Below are positions 56,490-64,000 of a DNA stretch of 64,000 nucleotides, one piece after another; position 1 is the first letter of the stretch, and each line of letters opens with the position of its first letter. A program made the position numbers and the translations under genes. Under the pieces are notes generated by a model. The model did not search any database, had not been told where the DNA came from, and saw only the letters and a program-made list of their open reading frames with translations. The stretch is from contig CM065304.1 of assembly GCA_033032175.1 (NCBI GenBank), forward strand, positions 27,782,653-27,846,652, written 5' to 3'. The stretch is from Saturnia japonica (Eukaryota; Arthropoda; Insecta; Lepidoptera; Saturniidae).

Positions 56490-58780
56490 TCTTAGAAATA
56501 ATTAACAGAGAAATCTTTAAGATTTTGTTACTTTTTTATACTAACTTTGTATATTGAATGCACTTGACCATTTGGTAAAAAGGCGCGGTCTACGAACATT
56601 GGTGACGACATCCGCCATTGTCACATCGGACTAAATCGATCTGGATGATACTTAAATGCGACACACTGAAGCAATTCACTAATGACAAGTTTTAAAAGGA
56701 TTTCAAGTTAAATTAATAATTATTTTAATAAGCTTCTAAAATATAAAAATGTGTGCGTCTCGGGACGCTCACCGAAAGTGATAACTTAAATTTTTTTTAA
56801 AGAAGGTGGTTGTGGGTTAAAGTGAGAGAGGAGGAGCTTGCCTACTGCTGCCGTATGCGTGAGAGAAAGGGATGCCAGACAGAGTGGCGCCGTAACGCGT
56901 TACGTTACGAACCGGTTTAACCTCCCATAAGAAGTTATCACTTGAAAACATAATTACGTTCTCCTTTGTGTAATGCTTTATCAATGCAATATCAATCTTT
57001 AATTTATTTTAGAATTAGCTTTGACCGCGGCTCAACTCGCGTGGGCGACAGAAGAACGGGTAGTGCTTATAAAAATCGTAATTTCTTAAAACGTTAAAAA
57101 CTGTTTATTGAATAAAGATATAGTGAATGAAGAATGAAGATATATTTTAGATAAGTACCAAGTATCTAAGGCGTAAAATAAAAATAAAAAACAAAACAAT
57201 ATCAAAATCTATTCAGTAGCTTCTGCGTGTTGCGCACACTACGGCAAACCTCTATCATTTTATTTAAATAGATACTATTCGGTTAGTAATCGATCTAGAA
57301 TCTTTAAATTACGTAGGAATCGACGAGTTGCATGTAGGTATCCAGTAAAAAAAAAAAACTAAGTCGCGTAGGGCTATACGACATAATTGAAAACTTTTTA
57401 TTTTTACAAACCTGTACACATTATTTTTGGGTTGTTAAGAAATATATATTTTAGGAACAATTATATTTTATATATACACGCGTCATACGCCAACATCATT
57501 GCACAAAAAACCGCTGAATTAATTCATACATACAAACTATAAATAATGCATTCAGTTATATAGTACGCAAAAAGGGGAAAAATATGAAAGATATTATATA
57601 TTATTATTGTTTGAACGAAAGTAATATATATTTTAATTTGTAATGACGTACAATCACAATACTGGATTATACGTGACTAAGGGACTGTCAGGTTACCTGT
57701 CTTTAATATTGCCAAAATAGAGCGCCGGTATTGCATCTATACTTATAAAAACATTTTTATAAATGAATCTATAAAGAAATGTGATGGTAAAAAGTATTAT
57801 AGTTGTAGAAGTATCATAAGTTGGTCACAAAAAAAAGTCCCTTAATTACCTTCAATGAAGAAAAAAGTTATTTGACCCTAAATTCTGTAATATTAGTGGC
57901 ATTTTGCGTAATATAGTTTGGTTGTTGTGCATAAGTGAAATGAATTGTAAATAATAACCAGAAAATTCGCCACAAAACTCTCTGGACTGTTTTAACAAGA
58001 GAGTCATCATTTTGGTAAAGCGTTGCTTGAATTCTTAAGATTAGAAAAATATTGTATCAACATGTATATAAACACACGTTTCCAATAAGAAGAAGTAATA
58101 GTAAGGCCACGAGAGGAATCACTAGTACAAACTGAAAAAAAAAACAGCTATCTAGATAAACTTGGAATGCAAAACATTATCTAAATACAAAATTTCATTC
58201 AAATCGTTGGAGCTCTTTCTGAGAAACAAATTTATATAGTTTATGAATTGTTCACTTTATAGTATTAGATATGATATTAATACATTCAATAAATCATATT
58301 ATAATAAATTTAGAGTTCCGCGTCGATATCATTTGTCACCGATTATCGCTACCGGCTATATTATAATTTCGATCCTGATTAAAAAATATCCTATATTATG
58401 ATATATTTATTACGTTTCGTGATATAATATTGTTCACGTATTTATAAAAGTATAGACGACCGCGGCTACATCTACGTCAAATAAAATATAAATATAGGGA
58501 TACAAGTATTTCACATAATTATACACGTATTTAGTTCCACACTAAACGTAGCTTGTATAAAATATGGTAATTAAACGACTGATTGACATACGAGTACATA
58601 ATATTTTACTTTGAAAAAAAAAAAAAAAACGGGCAATTTTTTTAATTAAATTTTGATAAATTCTATAAAACCGATGTACATGCTCAAACAATAAGAAGTG
58701 GTCAGCAATAAAGACTGGAAGGTTTTTTTTAGTTTTTAAAATTAAATAAAGTTACAAAATATGTAGAAACCTAACAAAGA
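56490..58780. other. Non-coding repeats downstream of the last pickpocket exon found
   Basis: 57011-57290 looks like a minus-strand Helitron end (GACCGCGGCTCAACTCGCGTGG). 57890-58105 is copy 2 of the repeat at 45240-45485. 58490-58595 is a SINE family B body. 56760-56940 is GC-richer and unrecognised. No pickpocket exon was recognised here. Confidence 0.5.
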
Positions 58781-58792
58781 GTGTGACCTTTT

Positions 58793-58996
58793 GCTTGAAT
58801 CGTTCTGGGCATGCTTTGCTCTTTTTGCTTGAATCGTTCTGGGCATGCTTTGCTCTTTTTGCTTGAATCGTTCTGGGCATGCTTTGCTCTTTTTGCTTGA
58901 ATCGTTCTGGGCATGCTTTGCTCTTTTTGCTTGAATCGTTCTGGGCATGCTTTGCTCTTTTTGCTTGAATCGTTCTGGGCATGCTTTGCTCTTTTT
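58793..58996. repeat. 34-bp minisatellite, six copies
   Basis: GCTTGAATCGTTCTGGGCAT followed by GCTTTGCTCTTTTT, repeated at 58793, 58827, 58861, 58895, 58929 and 58963 with no differences seen. As 34 is not a multiple of three, the minus-strand frame rotates and yields a peptide repeating SMPRTIQAKRAKHAQN. It adjoins the Tc1 remnant and looks like its C-terminal codons amplified. No spacers, so not CRISPR. Confidence 0.92.
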
Positions 58997-58999
58997 AGC

Positions 59000-59465
59000 T
59001 GCCTGGTGGTTTGTAGAGCAGGTTGCGCTGATCTTATCAGTATCTTTAGAATATCCCAGACATGCTCAATTGGATTGAGGTTAGGACTTCCAGCTGGCCA
59101 GTCTAAACGACGGATCCAAATTTCTTACATGTACGCTTCGACGTTGCTAGAACGGTGAGGGTGAGCATTGTCGTTCATAAAAATGGAATCTTCCTCAAGA
59201 GCAGTCAATCCAGGCTATGCATGTGGAATTAGGACTTCCGTTATGTAACGGTGTCCATTTAATGTTCCATTTTCCATGAAAATTAACTCCGTACGCTCCG
59301 TCGAATTAATTGCTGCCCAAAACATAACGGAGCCTCCGCCATATGGAGTGATTTCTACGAAACACACTTCCGTACAGCGTTCCCGTGGTCTTCGTGACAC
59401 TAGCCGGGACGGTCCTCTCCACAAAATGAGATTCTAACTTCATCAGAAAACAATGATTTGTTCCA
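59000..59465 (-). pseudogene. Tc1-like transposase, C-terminal half, decayed
   Basis: Minus strand: LFSDEVRISF (first Asp block), PYGGGSVMFWAAINS, then after shifts SIFMNDNAHPHRSSNVEAY (second Asp block) and RLDWPAGSPNLNPIEHVWDI (third, Glu, block). Several shifts and stops. The 3' end runs into the 34-bp minisatellite. Confidence 0.85.
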
Positions 59466-59541
59466 GTCACACACACACACACACACACAAGTCAACACAC
59501 ACACACACAAGTCAACACACACACACACACACAGTCAAGCA
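59466..59541. repeat. (CA)n microsatellite
   Basis: Three CACACACA runs separated by two AAGTCAA interruptions. It truncates the 5' side of the Tc1 remnant. Confidence 0.9.
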
Positions 59542-59649
59542 CACTTGCAAACAAAATTAAGTCGGGCAATAATATACTATTCAAAAAAATTAAGAGAAAT
59601 TAATGTACCACATAAATGTAGATATTAAAAACACCTACAAAAAAGTTAG

Positions 59650-59785
59650 CGAGAGTATATGTCTAACTTCTGAGAATAACCCACAATTAGCATTTTAACC
59701 GGGAGCGGAGTAGTACAATTGGCGCTTGTGCCCAATCGACTGAATTCTGTAGTCCACGCGGGCGCAGCCGCGGGCACAGATAGTT
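59650..59785 (+). mobile_element. Helitron-like 3' end fragment
   Basis: Ends GCCGCGGGCACAGATAGT after GTGCCCAATCGACTGAATTC. Only the last ~135 bp of the family seen at 6990-7383. Confidence 0.65.
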
Positions 59786-60720
59786 GTGATAATAAAGTTT
59801 TTGGTTTTGAAGAAATATATCCATATTTATTTAGTAGCTATAAAACAATTTTCAAACGGTCGAAGTCGTTTTAGTACAAAAATCAGCAAAATAAATGTTA
59901 CATCTAAACAAATTCATTGTGTTGCGATCTCGCTAGAGGAAACCTATTTTCTTATAGAATTATCATTTTAAATTTGATTATTATTTTTTACGTGTCAAAC
60001 TGTTTTTTGTCTATCGAATAAAATTATTGAAAGGAAATACACGTTATAAATATTTATTGTTGTGTTTATTAAGTTTAAACGATTAAAACACAAAAATCAG
60101 GATATTTATAGTAAGAATTATTATATTTCTTTACCGACCATAACACATTGCTTTGTATTTATGTATTATTGCATTGCACGTACATTTCAATACAAACTAC
60201 AAATTCAGAGTAAATTCAGTCTTTATTGATTAATAATGACCTTTGACCATATTTTTATCTTATGTATTAGGTATTTAAAATATTTGTATTAATTATAAGT
60301 CTGATAATAGATATTAATTTTGCATAAAACTTTTCGAAATCCAATCTTTTATGGGATTAATTTTATCGATGCATAAATTATTTAACCACAGTTTTTAGTC
60401 TCATTGACGTCAATGTACCTACTTAAACTTTGTAAAATGTAGCTCGGGTCTTAAGACAGATAAGAGATTTCAGGACGACATAACCTTGTATCGGAGTCTT
60501 CTTCGATTGTAGATTTCATTTCATGTCGATTTTTTTAAATTGTTTTAGTTACAACTATGACGTAAATTTATTGTATTTATAATCTGTACTTTCAATATAT
60601 TTGAGAAAAAATAATATGACGGAATTTAGAATCATAGACAGAAAACATTTAGACTCTTTTATACATTTTTGTCTATCCGTAACGTCTGTTATGGATGGAG
60701 TCGCGAATACATCAAGTTCT

Positions 60721-62226
60721 TTAACCTGTAGCCAGGCAGTGATCACATAGCGACCACATAGATTTTTATTAAAGTGAAACTTTTATTAGATCGTCTCAAA
60801 CTTTTTGGTCTGTGTGTTGCATGTCGTGTGACGGTCGGCCGCGGAGTAGGGTTAAAGTGAAAGGCGCTCGCCAGGGCAGCCAAGGCCAATAATTAATGGA
60901 ATATTATTCTAAAATTTTTTAGTGAAATGTCTATAATGTGAAAAAAAGTTTCACTTTTACCGTGGTTTCATAAAACCACACATTATAATTTATTTTTTTT
61001 GTGACGAGCCGATGTCATATAGAGACCACAAAATGTCATTATTATATTGCCTATGAAACAGACGAATTTCTGAACGAAAAAAAGTTCGTGTATCGGAACT
61101 TTTCGTTTGACGTTTTGTTGTCAAATATTCTTGTTGCCAAAAATGGTTGTTTTCGTGGATTAAAAATTTGATTATTCTGAAAAGAAATATGGTAAGTGCT
61201 ATTTATAACTACTTTATGATAGTATACAAGTTTATTCATCTGTAATATTATATGATTTAGGACAATATTATTTTTTTGTGAAATATTTACTCCCAAAGTT
61301 TGTGGTTCACATAAAACCTCTGCCCATTTGATAAAAATAAATGTGGCCACGGTCCCGTAAGTTGTCTACATAACTATTAAGGTTTCTACTAAATCACTGT
61401 AAATTAACCGTTCATATACTAAACCCACTAAGCCAAACAAAAATATAACAAACACTGTTTGATATTTGCAGGACAAGCAGAAACCACATAAAAATCGAAT
61501 CCTTTCCGATCTTGAAATCGAAAGAGCTTTGGAAGAAATCATCAGAGGATGAAATATCTGACAAGGAAGGAGTTCCAGGTTATCCACTTCATGATATCGA
61601 CAGGGCATTGGATAACTTACAAAATGTAATGGATGCTGACCTTTTGGAGGTCTTAGCATAAGATTTTTCACATTCCCTTCGGCCTATATATTCAGCAGTA
61701 ATACTGGAAGCCTTACCTTTAGAAGTTACAGAAGATGGTGGGCAGTTTGGAGTATCTGATGATATCAGGCTAAATAGTGTTGGTGTCCACATACCTTATG
61801 TGGAAACCAGAAAACGATGCCGGTACTGCAGTACAAGAGAGAAACTACAAAGGTCAAAAATAATGTGCAAGATCTGCCAAGTACCATTGTATTGTAGCCA
61901 CAGTATGAAGTACCTTGTTTTGATGATTATCACCATTAAAACTTGCTTTTTTTTAGTTATAGTGTGGTTTTATTATGACAAGGATTCATTTACAGTGAGT
62001 TGTCTAACCCTTAAAAGCTGCATAGATAACATACAGGACAGTGGACACATACAGACCACATGTCTGCATGGGCAGCAGGTAGTGGTCATATAGAGACAAC
62101 AGGGTATTTTTTTCAGCAAATGAAAAAATAAAAATAAATCATGAAATTATATTTGTTTTAACCCTGTAATCTACCAAAATCAGCATTCAAAAGAAAAAAA
62201 AATGACTTGGCCTGGTTAAGGGTTAA
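60721..62226 (+). mobile_element. Internally deleted piggyBac-like element
   Basis: TTAA at 60721-60724 and 62223-62226. The ends are imperfect inverted repeats: left CCTGTAGCCAGGCAGTGA, right (inverted) CCCTTAACCAGGCCAAGT. Subterminal motifs CATATAGAGACCACA recur at 61014 and 62085, with variants at 60740 and 62046. Coding remains only for the transposase C-terminus: KRCRYCSTREKLQRSKIMC, then KICQVPLYCSH at 61813-61900, the cysteine-rich zinc end of piggyBac transposases. A broken acidic stretch lies at 61480-61790. The DDD catalytic core is absent, so the copy cannot move by itself. Confidence 0.8.
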
Positions 62227-63285
62227 TATAATACTGTTACTTCCATAGGTAAAGAAAATGCCATTATAGATTCTGTACTTTTTACTCAGTATGCTTCAGT
62301 TTTACCTACATATCTATCTATTTGCCTTTATATAATTGGTTAGAAGAGGAAATGTTTTATTCTTAATCTATTGGTTGTTAGATGATGCATTAATCTTTGT
62401 ATGTATAAGTAAACTACAGTATTTTTGGGACCTATGAATACATAATCTATGTTTTGAGTACATTCTAGCTGAGTCCAGAGATCCGAGAATACTGAACTTT
62501 TTCTATTTTTACTCAAATAAGATAGTAAAACAATAGTATTAAAATAAACATCAATAAATAAAATTAATGTTAGAAAACAAATCAATGCTTGCTGTCGCTT
62601 CAAGGCTACATCTGTTAGCAAAAGACACTAAACTAGTGAACGAGGCACAGCCATAATTGATTGACCATAATCAATAAACATATTATCATTATTCTGAATA
62701 TATTAAATACACAGAAGTAGTGCTATGCAATAATACTACACCGCCCTTGTATTATTTGAATGTATTCTATAAAGTAATTATAATATACATTACTATTAAA
62801 ATAATAATAATAAATAAAATAAATAAACATCACAAAAAATATATTATTTCAGAGTAATTTGTATTGTTTTATATTAAGTAGGTAACTGATTCTCGATATA
62901 CTCTTTACACTAGCACATCCCCAGTGTAGTAATAGTGATAGCTGTCATATGACCCGGGCTACATTATACAAAGTTATAGTTATATTTTTAAAATAATAAA
63001 ACGTAAGGTGTATTATTAAATTTAATATGTAGTCGATCCAGCTTCACATGGTATCTTAAAAATTTATATCCAGGAAAACTTGGAAAGTAAAAAAATTATA
63101 TACATTGTGTATACATATTTATATACTCACTGGTTGTTACCGGCCCACTTCGCTATGCATAATTATTAATTCTAAATCAGGATAAAAACTATGTTATGCC
63201 CATTTTTTTGACATAATGTATCTCTATGCAAAAATCCATTCTAATTATTCCAGTCGTTTGACAGTTAAACATCCCAACATCCGCA
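62227..63285. other. AT-rich sequence, nothing recognised
   Basis: Several short open frames without motifs or splice support. (AATA)n-like simple sequence at about 62800-62830. Confidence 0.4.
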
Positions 63286-63289
63286 TTCA

Positions 63290-63775
63290 TAATCTAATTA
63301 GATGTGCTAGTGGCTTCGCTCACTTGGACTACAGAATGCCCGCGCGAATCTTGCTCCCCGCTCCCAGCTATTTTAAAGACAAAAATGCTTATTGTGGGTG
63401 TTCCTTTGAAGATAGACATATACTATCCCGGACTTTTTTGTAGGTCTTTCTAATGCCTATAATTATAGTACATAATATACTATAATATATATATACTATA
63501 TAGTACATAATTATGTAGTACATTAATTTGCTATATATCTTATGGTTTACTCAACATAAGCCATTTAAACGCCCGATTTGATTCACCATGTCCAGTTTTT
63601 TTTATTTGTGCGGAACCCTAACCTTTTTCTAAAATAAAAGTAGCCTAAGTTACTCCCTATATTATCAGCTATCTACCAGTGAAAGTTCCGTCAAAATTGG
63701 TCCAACCGTTTTGGAGCTTACCCGGAACAAACAGACAGACAGCCAGACAGACAGAAAGACTGGCAGACAGGCCAA
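63290..63775 (-). mobile_element. Non-autonomous Helitron-like element, inverted
   Basis: Plus strand: CTAGTGGCTTCGCTCACTTG, GACAAAAATGCTTATTGTGG, then AGTTCCGTCAAAATTGGTCC and TGTCTGTC-type repeats. It is the inverse of 6990-7383, including the internal block ending AAATGGCTTA, and the longest copy in the window. Confidence 0.7.
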
Positions 63776-64000
63776 AATTTTAAAAATAGGCTTTTTGTTA
63801 TAGATGTCGTATATACTTTCATATGGATTTAGTAAAAAACTGTTATTTTGACATTACAAACAGACTTCAATTTTATTAATTGTATAGGTAACAATGTCAA
63901 TAAATCAACAACCAGATGCCGTGGCAACCGAAATTACCGCGCATGCGCGTTAGTGTTCTTTGTTCGTTTGTTCATGTACAAACTATCATCCCGTATTTTT

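Noticed and set aside
58742..58982. Two long minus-strand frames with repeated MPRTIQAKRAKHAQN peptide as a protein gene
   Set aside because: Both frames are open only because of the minisatellite; no promoter, splice sites or domain.
58793..58996. CRISPR-like direct repeats
   Set aside because: The 34-bp units are directly adjacent with no spacers, in an animal genome next to a Tc1 remnant; it is a minisatellite.
61800..62093. Host zinc-finger gene (KRCRYCSTREKL)
   Set aside because: The cysteine pattern plus flanking inverted ends and TTAA sites fit the C-terminus of a piggyBac transposase.

Overview
The window is animal nuclear DNA, most likely from a moth or butterfly (Lepidoptera). It is AT-rich, its genes are split into short exons with GT-AG introns, and it is packed with transposon families typical of Lepidoptera: Helitrons with a hairpin and a CTRR end, mori-type mariners, BEL/Pao, piggyBac, Tc1 and tRNA-derived SINEs. 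There are no bacterial operons and no CRISPR arrays. The species cannot be named from the sequence.

Three host genes can be reconstructed. (1) RUSF1 (DUF647, root UVB sensitive family), minus strand, 5682-13936. Nine exons join in phase into 575 aa and the gene looks complete. (2) A membrane-anchored peptidoglycan recognition protein of PGRP-LC type, plus strand, 18603-32583. Four exons give 370 aa: a cytoplasmic tail with a RHIM-like motif, one membrane segment, and a PGRP domain lacking two of the four amidase zinc ligands. A possible cassette or terminal exon lies at 23874. (3) A pickpocket-type DEG/ENaC channel, plus strand, from 42193. Five exons are visible; at least one exon between 44872 and 56336 was not found, and the 3' part was not found either.

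Layout: 1-3180, a Helitron-like tandem array with a 1119-bp higher-order repeat. 5682-13936, RUSF1, with a Helitron, a mariner fragment and other repeats in its introns. 13990-18262, the divergent intergenic region between RUSF1 and PGRP. It has been rebuilt by a LINE insertion, an inverted duplication of LINE plus RUSF1 leader, and an LTR-like insertion into the LINE with a 5-bp target duplication. 18603-32583, PGRP, whose introns hold a SINE, a Harbinger remnant, a mariner, a foldback element, a BEL/Pao remnant with a nested Helitron, and a hAT-like MITE. 33000-42000, repeats, a DD41D-like mariner with near-perfect terminal repeats, and a LINE fragment. 42193-56480, the pickpocket exons, separated by LINE, mariner and SINE sequence. 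56500-64000, repeats: a Tc1 remnant with a 34-bp minisatellite made from its 3' end, a piggyBac element cut down to its C-terminal zinc-binding end, and Helitrons.

The three genes do not form a pathway. RUSF1 and PGRP are divergent neighbours whose upstream regions have been duplicated and shuffled, so shared or exchanged regulatory sequence is the main functional question. All calls come from reading the sequence; no database search or alignment program was run.
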